From Pinguiococcus pyrenoidosus (Eukaryota; Sar; Pinguiophyceae; Pinguiochrysidales; Pinguiochrysidaceae), in assembly GCA_019677205.1 (NCBI GenBank), contig JAAMXY010004193.1, positions 1 to 56,390 on the forward strand: DNA of 56,390 nucleotides, read 5' to 3'. Shown piece by piece: positions 41,146 through 51,491 of the stretch. The position numbers and the translations under genes were made by a program. The notes under the pieces were generated by a model. It had not been told where the DNA came from, did no database searches, and saw only the letters and a list, made by a program, of their open reading frames with translations. How positions within the stretch are numbered: the stretch's first letter is position 1; each line of letters begins with the position of its first letter.

Positions 41146-42612
41146 TCATTTGTACAGGAACGGACTTCGGAAGTTCTCTCTGCCACTCAATGACGGCTGC
41201 GGAGAGGCTCTGGTAGAGCGGAAGAGCCGTTTTTACGTCTTTTTCAAAGTCAGCAATCCAAGGCGCTGCTTACCTGAAGGGGTATGCGGCGCCACTGCCG
41301 CCCAAGGCGCTGGGGAGCTTGTAGTATCCTGGGGCCGGCGTCTGATCGACGAGTTCTCGCTCCGGCATCGTCGGCTTTTGCGAGGGTTGAGTGCGTTTCG
41401 TCAGCTCTGGGGTATTGCAATGTACGGCGCAAAGGGTTTGCTGTCACCTTGCCGCTTCGGGGAGCGACGGTGAACTTCATGGTGGGACAGGAGGGCTTCC
41501 GCGAGTCCACTTGGCGAAAGCAGGCGGAGACGCCGGGGCCGTACTCTCCAGGACCCACGTCGCCGGTGGATTGCTGTAGCAGATCCTAAGAGGTCAAGGT
41601 CACGTCAAAAGGAAAGTCTCGGCGACGGCTTTCTTGCGTTGAGAAGGAGGGGTTCAGGATTCAGGTGGGCATCTGCCACCAGAAGACGCACCGGTCGACT
41701 GCCCTTGCCAAAGCTTGGTGCAGGATACGAGCGGAAGGTGCTCAGGGGCTGCGACCCCATCGCGCCCACCAGGTCGTACTCTCCCGGCGCGGGCTCGAAT
41801 TTGGTCTTGGCTTTCGGGTGGGAGCCTTTCGGGAAGGAGTAGGCCGGCGCTTTCCGCTCCCGATCGTTCACGACGCGCGCCTAGAGGGCTTCCCAACGTC
41901 AGACGCTCTGGACGGCCGCTAGCAAGTCCAGACGAGAGCTCTGTGCTTTCAAGCACATATGCGCACTGAGGGGATAAAGACTTTTCTTCCAGTAAGGATG
42001 GTCGGCTTCATGCTAGGGCAGCTGAGCTCCTTGGTTTCCAGGACTTCGTCGCTGCGCTGCGCATTGAGTCTGTCTCACCGTGTAGTGGCCTGGTCCGGGC
42101 TCCAAGACCGCCGTGGGATCCATTGCTTTTTGGTCGGGGCTGCCGAACTTCTCCCGACCTCGCAGGGAGAACTTGGGCGTGCTCCGGATGCGAGAGTCTG
42201 GCGTGCTCCCCAGCATGGTGGACTTGATGCGGTAGGCGCCTGGCCCGGGAGTCTCGTCGCCAGCTTCGTTGAGAGGAGGGCGCTTGCTGCTCCCGAATCC
42301 GATGGCCGGAGAGCTCTTCTGCGTCGTGAGGAACGAGTCGATCACGGTCCGCTTCATCTTGAACTTGTCCCTCGCTTTATTCCGCGAAAGGAGGAGCCGG
42401 TCAGCTTCTTCTATCATCGTGGAAAGGCACGGAAGCGCGCCTTCTTGGGCTCGGCTTGGACGGTCAACCGTTGCGATTTTTTCAGCATGCCACTGCTCGA
42501 AAGCAGAGCACACCTTGACCAGCAGACGCCGCGAAGCGGACGTGAGCCGTCCTTTGTGGAGCTCAGGCTGATGCGTTGTGCTCGCAAGGTCCCGCAGGGC
42601 TCCGGATCCCAA
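41146..42612 (-). CDS. SHIPPO/STPGR-repeat (CIMAP/ODF3-like) axonemal protein
   Basis: Five exons modelled: 42612-42079 (5' end open), 41880-41692, 41573-41448, 41404-41274 and 41179-41146. Each ends or starts near a sperm-tail PG-rich motif: T-P-G-P-G-A-Y, E-P-G-P-G-H-Y, P-A-P-G-E-Y, V-G-P-G-E-Y and T-P-A-P-G-Y-Y. S-P-A-I-G-F-G-S-S-K-R-P and A-Y-S-F-P-K-G are the usual linkers. Joints keep frame; intron 3 is only 43 nt. STPGR proteins lie inside or on doublet microtubules of motile cilia. The start is not fixed: ATG 42417 is in frame, but the upstream part may belong to an earlier exon. The last exon uses a CAG acceptor and a stop at 41148-41146; a nearby acceptor gives a longer tail to 40952. 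Confidence 0.7.
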
Positions 42613-43125
42613 TGCATACAGTTGTATGCTATGGGCCCAGGCTACAGCGTAGACAATGGGAGAGCCTTTTCCGCGCGGAGCATCCTGGCCGTGTTTCGGT
42701 ATTTCGGTCGGGATGAGATCTGCCAGACCAACCAGAAGAAGCTGTGACGTGGAACCCCGGCGCGATACACATCTGAAACAAAGCGCCAGATGGGACCGAC
42801 GTCCGTTCAGAGAGTCTTAGCAAGGGCTCCAGCTTTCCCGTTGGGAACTCTCTGACTGTAGTATGCAGGTTCGATGTCTCGATGTACTGCGCACCTTTGC
42901 TTCTTTTCTTCTTGTGCTCCGCGCGGAAAGTGCAGAAGAGAGAGAAAGAGATGGAGAGCGCGAGAGCACACGACAGAGCGCAGCCAGAAGCAAGAGATGC
43001 TTGCGGATTGTCTGACGGAACCTAGGATGGAAGCACTTCTGATTCCCCCATCAGCCGTAAGGGCCTGCTAGGGTCACTCTGCTATCGGCTGTCGGCTGTC
43101 GGGACTTTCCGCGAGGACGTGAGCA
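42613..43125. other. Divergent intergenic region, SHIPPO / CFAP157-like
   Basis: 513 bases between two genes of axonemal type. Contains AGAGAGAAAGAG-rich DNA near 42935-42960 and CGGCTGTCGGCTGTCGGG near 43085-43102. The true first exon of the SHIPPO gene may lie here. Confidence 0.4.
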
Positions 43126-44793
43126 ATGGTGGCGGAGGAGAGCACCGGCAACGAAGCTTTTGGCAAGCGGAGCGATGGTGCCGCGGGACAAGCGCCGTCG
43201 GCTGCGTCCATGGTACTTTTGCTTTTCACCCCTTCCGAACAAGGGGATGCCATTCTTGATGGGCCCGCACTGGACTCGTGTATCACAAGCCACTTCCCTT
43301 TGCAGGAGCGGGAGCAACTGCTCAAGAAGATCGCAGAGCTTCGACAGCAGCTCCGCCGGCAAGAGCGCGCTGCAACTTCGGTGGAGGCCCGGCTGAAGGC
43401 GCGCAAGGCAGAGATCGTGGACGTGAACTACGCCCTCAGCAAGCGTCTGGACGACAACTACGACATCATCGCGGAGCTGGAGCGGCGACTCCTGCGGTTG
43501 GAGACGGAGTGGGAAGAGAATCGGACGCGCTACGAGGAAGAGCGCAAGGACCGCGACAACGCCTTGGAGAAGCGAGCCACGGCGGAGGGCTTTCGGCTCC
43601 AAGGTCTGAGGGACGACTTGGAGAAGCTGGCCCCCCTCATTGCGGAGAAGGAGGCGTTGCTCCGCCGGCAAGAGGAGCTGGTAGCCGAGCAGGAGGGCAT
43701 GAAGGGCGGGACCTGGAAGCGCGTGGTGGAGCGCGAGCGGGGCCTGATTCGAGATCGGAACAAGCTGTTGCAGCAGAACTTCGACCAGGTCCGTCTCGCT
43801 GTCGAGCGCATTCGACAGTCCTCGGACCTCACGAGAGAGAAGACGATACGCCACACGATAACCACGAACGAGAAGCTGCGGGAGCAGATGCTGTCCCAGC
43901 GACTCGAGAGCGAAGCAAGTCACCACCGCTACAAGGTAGCGGTGGGCGAGAACAGCCGCTTGGAGCGGGAGCTCAAAATCGCCGAGGCCTTCGTGGAGCA
44001 GGTCTCCGCTCAGGTGGCAGCGGCGGAGAAGCGTCTCAAGACTCTGCGGAAGCTTCATCAGAGGGTTGACAACGACGCGGACACGGTGGGCGTCGACTCG
44101 ATTGTCTCGTCCGTGTCGGAGGAGAACTCGGTCGTGACCTATGGGATACCGGGGACGACTTATCCGGAACTGTCGGCGCTCAAGAGGGAGGTCGACGCTG
44201 CGCTGGAAGCTGAACGGACGCTTGAGAAAGCGATAGGCCAGGCCGAGAAGGCGGGGGACCCGCTCGCGTTCGCCGCGCTAGACGTCTTTTTCCAGCTCGA
44301 ACAAGAGTACGCCTTCGGTCCCTCGTCGAGGAAGGGGAAGAAGGTTGCCGCTCGGGCCTACGGAGAAGTTCCGCCCATCCCGCTCTTCACCAGTTGCCCA
44401 GTCGACATGATCGTGAAGGTAAGCAGACGCTGCAAGAGGCTTCGCGAGACTCTCCGGAGGCGCTCCAGAGACTCTAATGCGCTTCTGCTTTAGGTTCTAC
44501 GGCGGGCTTTCAAGGCCCTGTCGAAACGCGGCTTTGCTTCTTGCGACGTCCACGACCGCGCGCAGAAGGCGCTGATCCTGCCATCGATCAGCTCGTCGAA
44601 GGATGCCGCTTCGGAAGCAACGGAGCTCGCGTCGCTTTCAACGCAGCACCATCCAGAGACTGCCAGCGCTTCGACGCGCAACATCCAGGACACCTTTTCT
44701 ACGAAGGAGAAGAGCACACAAACGGAGCCTGAACTCGGATGCTCGAATGAAGCAGCCAAGGCACGGAGGCGAAGGGTACGCGGGGGCCTCTGA
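43126..44793 (+). CDS. CFAP157: CFAP157-like ciliary coiled-coil protein
   Basis: Two exons: 43126-44418 and 44494-44793, 530 residues; the 75-nt intron ends in CTGCTTTAG and is phase 0. Almost all of residues 60-320 is coiled coil. Its order of landmarks follows CFAP157: a first coil around R-E-Q-L-L-K-K-I-A-E-L, I-V-D-V-N-Y-A-L-S-K-R-L, an E-K-L-A-P-L-I-A-E-K break, then R-L-A-V-E-R-I-R-Q-S-S-D-L-T-R-E-K-T-I-R-H-T-I. The C-terminal part has a short helical domain (C-P-V-D-M-I-V-K joined to V-L-R-R-A-F-K-A-L) and a polar tail with S-T-Q-T-E. CFAP157 is needed in motile cilia and binds basal-body partners. A similar coiled coil such as BBOF1 is the alternative. Confidence 0.6.
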
Positions 44794-45268
44794 CGGGGCG
44801 GGGCGTAAGGCCGTGAGCATCGCTGTCTCCCGTCGTCACAGTGGCTGCGTTGCGAAGCGGTCTGTGCACCAGACGGCCTGCTCACGACGCTTCCCTTCAC
44901 CCGGCGGGTCGATGTTTCTCGAGAACGTTTAGCTGGTCGCCCCAAACAGGTTCCACCCTCTTCGCAATCTCGTGACGCCGCTGCCCCTGCCGCTGCCCCT
45001 GCCGCTGCCGCTGCCGCTGCCGCTGCCGCTGCCGCTGCCGCTGCCGCTGCCGCTGCCGCTGCCGCTGCCGCTGCCGCTGCCGCTGCCGCTGCCGCTGCCG
45101 CTGCCGCTGCCATTGCCGCTGCCACTGCCATTGCTGCCACATGCCACCGGATAGACGAGGACAAGAAGACCAGGACGCGATGACCAGATGATGTGCCGCG
45201 CCGGCCGGCTCTCACCGTGTCCTTTGGACTTGGCAATGCCGTCGGACAGGGAGGCAGCCGCCTTCGCG
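44794..45268. other. Convergent intergenic region with hexamer repeat
   Basis: Space between the 3' ends of the CFAP157-like gene and a small coiled-coil gene, dominated by the CTGCCG array. Confidence 0.5.
44976..45135. repeat. (CTGCCG)n hexanucleotide array
   Basis: About 26 copies of CTGCCG with CTGCCC and CTGCCA variants at the ends. Frames across it give long Leu-Pro, Ala, Gln-Arg or Gly-Ser runs, which are repeat artefacts. Confidence 0.97.
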
Positions 45269-45990
45269 CTACTTTTGCTCCGCAAGATCCGCCTTTTCAC
45301 AAGGACATTCACGAGCGGAGATCATCAGCGTGGTTCCTGCGTGGAGAGGCGCGCATGCACAAGTCCGTGTCGCCAGCTAGGCTACTCACCTGATGTCGAA
45401 GAGCCTCCACGGATCTCGCAATCTCTATCAAGTCGAGGAGAGACGCGAATTGAGGACATTAGAGAAGTTACGACAAAGCGACACCAGCAAAATCCAAGGA
45501 AAGACTGAAAATCTCGCGCATGTGACCCAAAACACAGCACACGCGCGCAACAACATACATATGGCCTCAGCATTCTCACGTCGATTCAGAATGTCGTGAG
45601 CATACCTGCGATGTTTTGGTTGACTTCCTGGAGCCACGGAGCGCAGATTCGCGCCTGCTCAGGATCGCTTTTGCGATTCCGGGGGGTGGTTGTCCAAAAG
45701 TTAGCACTTCGGACTCGTTTGTTTATGTTTCCGGTGGACAAGGATGGAGAGAAGTCCAGCCAGTCGGTCCGCCACACTCCATGTCACATGTTGTCGCTTT
45801 CTCAGAGCTCTACTTACGTGCACCGCTGATGGACTAAGGTCAGGAGATAGTGGTTGCGCGTGAGAAGCGAGTGGATCCGCTCCAGATAACACAAAGCGAC
45901 GCCTTCCACACTCGGCATCAGCGCGCCGACGGAGTCCAGCTGGCTTTTGGTGTCGTTCAAGCTGAGCCCCACGTTCTCCAGGTCGCTCAT
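45269..45990 (-). CDS. Small helical protein, four short exons
   Basis: Proposed exons 45990-45818, 45667-45606, 45424-45390 and 45292-45269 encode 97 residues. Donors are GTAAGT, GTATGC and GTGAGT; the phases (2, 1, 0) match across each joint, which is unlikely by chance. The protein is nearly all helical: MSDLENVGLSLNDT, a S-V-G-A-L-M-P-S-V-E-G turn, L-E-R-I-H-S-L-L-T-R-N-H-Y, then W-L-Q-E-V-N-Q-N-I-A-E-I-A-R-S-V-E-A-L. Size and shape recall subunits of small coiled-coil complexes (BLOC-1, BORC, kinetochore), but I do not recognise the family. Exon 4 is the weakest; using the CAG at 45337-45339 instead would end the protein after three residues. Confidence 0.5.
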
Positions 45991-46077
45991 CCTCCTCGCA
46001 CGCACTGCTGAGCGCCGACAGGATACAAAATTTGGCGGTAGTCCGGCTGTCAGAGGGTATCGGCGGCTGAAAAATGG

Positions 46078-46085
46078 GCGCGAAA
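46078..46085 (-). promoter_or_regulatory. E2F-type octamer upstream of small coiled-coil gene
   Basis: GCGCGAAA (TTTCGCGC on the gene strand), 88 bp upstream of the ATG at 45990. Confidence 0.4.
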
Positions 46086-46225
46086 TCGAGAGCTCTCTCT
46101 CGCCACAGTTCATCTTGTATTGAGCGCCACAAGAATCAAAAGGGGATCTTCCCGCGGTGGGGGTACCGAGGTACTTCTTCAATTGTGCTGTAGGACAAAT
46201 CGAGAAATCGGAAAATCTGAAATGA

Positions 46226-46295
46226 TCAAAAGTCAAAAGTCAAAAGTCCAAAAGTCCAAAAAAGCTCAAAAATGCCTCTCCGGATTCCGGTTTCG

Positions 46296-46329
<34 letters not shown>

Positions 46330-46400
46330 CTCTTCTCGGTGTCCGGTGTCCGGTGTCCGATGTTCGGTCTTTGGTCTTTGGCGTTTGGCGTTTCAGGTTT
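46226..46400. repeat. AAAAGTC and (GGTTTCC)/(GGTGTCC) short tandem repeats
   Basis: Four to five AAAAGTC(C/A) heptamers at 46226-46262, then GGTTTCC copies near 46288-46330, GGTGTCC near 46338-46356, and TTTGGTC/TTTGGCG words to 46395. All drift from one 7-nt unit. Confidence 0.85.
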
Positions 46401-47315
46401 CGACCCGACCCCAGCGGCCGATGTTTACGGGTTCGTGGTGAATTAAAATTTTGGCGTGGTATCTTGGGCCAATGATCGTGTGCTGCGGCGGTCAACGCCA
46501 GGACTTTTGTTTCGATTCTGAGAAGCTCCCGCCACGCTTCGCGCCAATCGCCACGGGCTGGGTGCAGTTTTCGCTTCGGGCTCGACAACCGATCTCGCGA
46601 ATATGGTCCGGTTACTGCTGCGAAGCGCCCTGCGATTGGCCCTTGGACGCCTCTCGTAACGCGCTGATCGAAACTCCAATCACTCGACCCTTGGAGGCCG
46701 CCGCTCGCAGCCTTTATCCAGCCGTGCTACGGCGCGTGGGAGCACCCCGACTTCGACCGCTCCTTCGACTGCAAACGAACCCCCACCAAAGTCACCTGAA
46801 GCAGCACCGACTTAAAAAGACCCCAACGCCCGCCGCAGTGCGGCGCCGTCACCAGTGTACATCGCGTGGCGCCTTCCCGGCTCCTCCGGCGCGCTTGTCT
46901 TGGCTTTGGACGCGGCGCCCGACTGGCGTTGCTCCGGGCGAACTTCGAGCGGGCGCACGCGGCGAACCGAAGTGTCAAGGGTGAAACTCTCTTGAGTCGG
47001 CGCCGGACTTCCGTGGCGCTTTTCGCGCGCGCGAAAGGGATCTGGACGAGGCTGCGGGCCCCAGACCCCCGCGCGATCTACGGCGCGCTACCTAGGCGCA
47101 GTTTTCATCGGTTTCGGCGCTTCCGAAGCGCGCGCGCAGGGTGTTCTGCGTGGCGTCACTAAGAGAACGATGCCGAAACGCAGGCGCAGCGCGCGTCTCT
47201 TGGGAGAGGCCCCCAGATCCGAGCGGGGAAATGCGAGGTGCGTAAGCCAGCGATACTTCTTGGTCTTTCCGCCCCAAATCGATGGTAAACCATGAAGTGA
47301 TTCGAACGTCTTAAC

Positions 47316-47430
47316 CTCCCTTTTCTCGCTCTCCCTCTTTTCTCTCTCCCTCTTTCTCTCCCTCTTTTCTCTCCCTCTTTCTCTCCCTCTCTCTCCCTCC
47401 CCCCCCCCCCTCTCTCTCTTTCTCTCTCTT
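47316..47430. repeat. CT-rich polypyrimidine tract
   Basis: Irregular (CTCTCCCTCTTT)n and a 12-C run, ending 24 bp before the RING gene ATG; probably in its 5' UTR or core promoter. Confidence 0.9.
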
Positions 47431-47453
47431 GAAACCATTCGCAATCCCTCAAA

Positions 47454-49457
47454 ATGCCTTGGCAACCATGCAGTGATCGCGCGAAGCGCGCCAAACGCAG
47501 GGAGCGGACAAGGCAGCTGGAGAGCAGCGCACCGGACGCGCTGACGTCGGAAGTTCTGCAGAGGAGCACGTCAGACTCGAGTGAAGCTTGCGCGCGCGCC
47601 AGACGCAGTCTGTCCGATGTGGAGGCCAGTGCGGTGCGCGCGGCGCGACTTCGCGGGAGGAGGCCGCGCGGGAGATCGCGGGAGAGCGGCGCGGCCAAGG
47701 CGGGCGCCTCCCGAAAGCGAGACGTGGATCGGAAGCTGTCGCCGTCGCAGCCGCGGCGGAGGCTGCAGCGGGAGGCGGCGGCGCTGCTGGATGGGAAGAA
47801 GGCGGTCGAGGACGACGACGCCACCTGCCGCATCTGCCTCATGCCGCTGGTGCCGGAGGCCATGAAGGACCGCCTGCGCAACTGCGCCTGCAAGGTGGAG
47901 AAGCTGCCCTGCGGCCACTCGTTCCACTTCGGCTGCATCCAGGAGTGGACCAAGCGGCAGCAGCGCTGCCCCGTGTGCCGCGCGGAGTGCCCGATGATCG
48001 GGATCGGTCCCCTGCCGGCGGAGCCGCTCGGCTCGCCGCCGGCGGGCTATTTATACTCGCGCCGGGACTTCCGCCTCGGCGAGCACACGTCCATTGTGCA
48101 GGAGCTCGTGGAGTCCGGCCTGCTGGACTCGCACCCCGGCGTGGCGCTCCAGCGCCTGCATGCCAGCGGCGTGCACATCCCGCTCGTGAGCGAGGAGGCC
48201 CTGGCGGAGGCCGAGCGCCTCGAGCAGCAGATAGTGACCCGGGCGCGTGAGGGCCCGCGCAGCTTCCGGATCTTCGGCCTGCGCTACGTCAACGCGCAGG
48301 TCTCCGGCGGCGTCCTGGAGGTCATCTTCCGCGCCCTGGCCGACCTGCGCGACCTGGTGAAGCGCCGCCTGTGGGTGCGCGCCTTCGTGCGGATCGAGGG
48401 CCTCACACGGCTGATGGAGGACTTCGACGAGTGGACGGCGGAGGCGGAGCTGGCCGTGCAGGCCGTTGTGGGCATTTGCAGCTTCACATGGGTGTGCATC
48501 GCCGTCGGCGTGGCGATGACGCAGAGGGCGCGCGCGCAGATTAAGAACTTTGGAGACGCGCTGAAGCACGGCGCGGGGATCATCGAGCGCATGCAGGACC
48601 ACTTCGGCATGGGCGAGGGACGCAACTGCCCCTTCCTGCGAGCGCACACGCGGTTCCTCAACGCCTTCGCCAAGGCCTCGGCGGCCAACCTTGGGAGAAA
48701 CGGCTCGACGGAGGACAGCACGGGGGGTGGCAGCGCCTGCGCGTCGCTGCCGGCCCTGCGGCGCGCGATCCAGCAGCTGGAGGAGCCGTCGCTCATGGAC
48801 CTGCTGAACCAGGGCGCGTCCGAGCTGATCCACAGCCTGGAGGAGGTCTGGGACACCGCTCGGACGACCGGCGCGCTGTCGCCGGAGGAGGGCACGCCGC
48901 CGGCCAGGCAACCCTCGCCCCTTCGCACGCCGGGGGAGCCGCTGCATCTGGTACCGCCCATGCAAGTGCGGCTTCACCCAGAGCTGGGCGCGCTAGAGCG
49001 CTTGATTCCGCTGAGCTTGGGGGTGCGCACGCTCATGCCCGGGGGCCGCGTGGAGCTCGCGGCGGGCTCGCACCACGCGGCACACTTTGACGGCCCCTAT
49101 GACCAGGAGATCGACGCTTATGAGGAGGACGTGCGAGCGGAGTTCAGCCATCTCGACGCGTTCAGCCATGAAGGAGAAACCGCCGTCTTCCTGCCGAGCC
49201 AGTTCCAGCTTCCCCCGATCCCTCCGGTTCTGCGCCGGGCCAGCCCGGTGGTCATCGCCGAGAGCAGGGGCTTCGACCGGACGCCCAGGGCGGTGCAGGG
49301 CGCCGGACTCGGTGCCGCGGTGCCCTACACCGGCCAGCCGGCGGGTCGACGAGGGTCGCGCTCTCGGCAACGGGCGGACTCCGCGGAGGTCCTTTTCTCG
49401 ACCCTGCTGCGGCAAGGGTTCGTGGTGGACGGGACCGCCTCCCATCACCGTGCGTAG
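47454..49457 (+). CDS. RING-H2 finger protein, probable E3 ubiquitin ligase
   Basis: Single exon, 667 residues. The N-terminal 120 residues are Arg/Ser/Ala-rich and disordered. A RING-H2 finger lies at about 125-177: C-R-I-C, a long loop with C-A-C, C-G-H-S-F-H, C-I-Q-E-W and R-C-P-V-C-R-A, so all eight ligands of a C3H2C3 finger can be assigned, with an enlarged first loop. A helical region follows (about 215-400) with L-V-E-S-G-L-L, a Q-I-V-T-R-A-R-E segment and one hydrophobic stretch near 340-355 that is short for a membrane span. The rest is low in structure. RING-H2 proteins recruit E2 enzymes; an E2 and a HECT E3 are encoded elsewhere in this window, without evidence that they act together. 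Confidence 0.8.
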   Translation: MPWQPCSDRAKRAKRRERTRQLESSAPDALTSEVLQRSTSDSSEACARARRSLSDVEASAVRAARLRGRRPRGRSRESGAAKAGASRKRDVDRKLSPSQPRRRLQREAAALLDGKKAVEDDDATCRICLMPLVPEAMKDRLRNCACKVEKLPCGHSFHFGCIQEWTKRQQRCPVCRAECPMIGIGPLPAEPLGSPPAGYLYSRRDFRLGEHTSIVQELVESGLLDSHPGVALQRLHASGVHIPLVSEEALAEAERLEQQIVTRAREGPRSFRIFGLRYVNAQVSGGVLEVIFRALADLRDLVKRRLWVRAFVRIEGLTRLMEDFDEWTAEAELAVQAVVGICSFTWVCIAVGVAMTQRARAQIKNFGDALKHGAGIIERMQDHFGMGEGRNCPFLRAHTRFLNAFAKASAANLGRNGSTEDSTGGGSACASLPALRRAIQQLEEPSLMDLLNQGASELIHSLEEVWDTARTTGALSPEEGTPPARQPSPLRTPGEPLHLVPPMQVRLHPELGALERLIPLSLGVRTLMPGGRVELAAGSHHAAHFDGPYDQEIDAYEEDVRAEFSHLDAFSHEGETAVFLPSQFQLPPIPPVLRRASPVVIAESRGFDRTPRAVQGAGLGAAVPYTGQPAGRRGSRSRQRADSAEVLFSTLLRQGFVVDGTASHHRA

Positions 49458-49707
49458 ACGATGCCTGACGGTGTGTGTTCAGGCGATGAAGGCTCCTGCA
49501 TAGATGGGCCTGGGCAAGGTGCTCGACCCGTTCCCAGCGGCGGAGGGGGGCAAGGAATAGGTTGTTAGTCGCCATACATGATGCTAGCTTGAATGAAGAA
49601 TCCGACTCTTTCATTGTAGGATATGTATGTACAGGCTTCGCTCTGGGTCGTAGGGTGTCCGTCAATCGTTCCTTTCCTGTCCTTCCTTCCACAAGACCTC
49701 CGGCCGT

Positions 49708-50888
49708 TCATGGGACGGCTGCGGACGGCGTGTACTCCCAGATCTTGATCAAGCCGTCGTCCCCGCAGGATGCAAAAATCATGGACCCGGCTGCCGCCGC
49801 TTGCTCCTGCGTCCACGGCGCCGCCGGCGCCCAGGCCACCGAGTTCACGTCTCCGTCATGAGCGTCGTCGAGGGAGACGCCCAGCCGGAAGGAGGGAGCG
49901 GGATCGCGCACGCCGAGGCCGCTCTCCAGCTCCTGAATGCATATTCGATTGTCCGCGCCACCAGAGGCCAGATAGCCGTGCTCGTGCCACGCGACGGAAT
50001 ACACCTCCATGGCGTGGTAGCCGTCCAGGGTGGACGCGCAGACCCACTTCGGCGCGCCCTCGGGCTTGGTCCAGATGCGGACGGTGCCGTCCGCGCTGGC
50101 GCTCGCGAGCAGCTTGTCTTCCGGGCCGAAGCTCATGTCCCAGACCGTGGAGCGGTGGCCTTTGAGGGTCTCCCGGAGCTCCCAGTCATCGCCGTCGAAG
50201 AACCAGCAGCGAATGGTGTCGTCATAGCTGCAGCTGAAGAGATCCCCCGTGCTGTGCTGGAAGCGCACCGCCTTGACGTCGGCGGCATGGCCATGCAGAA
50301 CGCTGAGGCACTCGAAGTCCTCCTCCTCCAGCACGCTGGGCTGCACCGTATTCGAGGGGGCCACCTCCCAGAGCCACACGCTCTTGTCTCGGCCACAGGT
50401 GGCCAGCAGCGACCCGTCGCCGTTCCAGCACACGCTCTTCACCTCGTTGTCATGGCCCTCCAGCATGGCGAGCAGCTCCCAATTGTCGCCTGCGAGGCCC
50501 CCAGAGTCGCGAAAGGCCTCAGGCGCGGGCATGAGACCAGGCCAAGAAAGAAGCAGCACACACCTTCCCGAGTCCACACGGCCACTGTGGCGTCGAACGA
50601 CGCCGAAGCCAGGCGTCTCCCGCCTGGCGCCCACGCGCACGCGCGAACGCTTGGACCAAAATCAGATTTTCTTGCTCCGGCCGATCACCACGTGATAGAT
50701 GGAGGATACCTGCGAGAATGGGCCTCATCCAACGTGTGGCTCAACTTCCAGCCTGCGGCGTTCCGCGACCACAGGCGCAGCGTGCGGTCTGCGCCCACGG
50801 AAGCCAGCATGGGCGCGGTGGGACACCACGCGATTTGCCACACCGAGTCGGTGTGGCCCTCTAACGTGGCCACCTCCGCCAAAGCCAT
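49708..50888 (-). CDS. CIAO1: CIAO1/CIA1, cytosolic iron-sulfur assembly WD40 protein
   Basis: Three exons: 50888-50710, 50649-50564 and 50489-49708, 348 residues; introns 60 and 74 nt, both splitting codons. Seven WD40 blades can be counted, beginning H-T-D-S-V-W-Q-I-A-W and S-V-G-A-D-R-T-L-R-L-W. Blade 3 has the diagnostic G-H-D-N-E-V-K-S-V and T-C-G-R-D-K-S-V-W-L-W-E-V of CIAO1, and blade 4 D-D-T-I-R-C-W. The protein is the docking part of the CIA targeting complex, which inserts Fe-S clusters into cytosolic and nuclear proteins such as DNA polymerases and helicases. Length is close to the usual 330-350. All three exons are needed for a closed propeller. Confidence 0.95.
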
Positions 50889-50918
50889 GTGAAAACGTGG
50901 CGTGTCGACGGATTTGTG

Positions 50919-50926
50919 GCGCGAAA
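50919..50926 (-). promoter_or_regulatory. E2F-type octamer upstream of CIAO1
   Basis: GCGCGAAA (TTTCGCGC on the gene strand), 31 bp upstream of the CIAO1 ATG. Confidence 0.5.
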
Positions 50927-51055
50927 GGCCTCTTGGGAAAAGGGGGGTCAGCTGATAGCGAGGTTTTGGGGGAAATTGACCTTGAGATCGATTCTGAGCA
51001 TAACAAAAAATCCTTTTGCTATCTGTCTCGATCCTGATATGCTATCGAGTTTGCA

Positions 51056-51056
51056 G

Positions 51057-51088
<32 letters not shown>

Positions 51089-51089
51089 A
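51056..51089. repeat. (TTG)n microsatellite
   Basis: About eleven TTG triplets, followed by imperfect TTC/TTA triplets to about 51113. Confidence 0.95.
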
Positions 51090-51491
51090 TTGCTGTTCTT
51101 CTTCTTATTATTGATTCGGGAATGAGAACAAGAGCCTGAGCTCTCGGCGCGCCGGCGCGCGCCGAAGGTTGCAGTAACTGTCCGTGCCCAATGGAATAGC
51201 ATCAGCGACAACAAAGTGGATACGTCTCCGTTCTGCATTGGTCAAACTCCCAAATCTTACTTTCAGAAGTTCTACTGGTCCCAAACACGCGAGCGACAAG
51301 AGCACGCGTACGTGTCAAATCAGCGTGCTCAACCGCTCAGCGCCTTCCTAAGCCATAGCACAACCAAATATTGCTAAGCACGACCTACCACCTCAGCTGC
51401 GGCTGACTGAGGTGGCCGACGTTGTTGGACGTAGCACGGGTACTGACCTCCGCACAGACTTTGCAAAAGCAGCAGCACCTCAGAAGCAACC

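Larger units (their letters stand above)
45991..47453. other. Long divergent intergenic region with several repeats
   Basis: 1463 bases between the small coiled-coil gene and the RING gene. It holds AAAAGTC and GGTTTCC/GGTGTCC repeats, a palindromic TTTTCGCGCGCGAAA at 47022-47036, two TTGGCG words, and a long CT-rich tract. No exon is convincing. Confidence 0.5.
50889..51491. other. Divergent intergenic region, CIAO1 / plastid protein
   Basis: 603 bases; contains an E2F-type octamer and a TTG microsatellite. No additional gene seen. Confidence 0.45.

Noticed and set aside
44490-45236. Poly-Ala / Gln-Arg / Leu-Pro frames across 44976-45135
   Set aside because: Produced by the CTGCCG hexamer array in every frame; not a protein.
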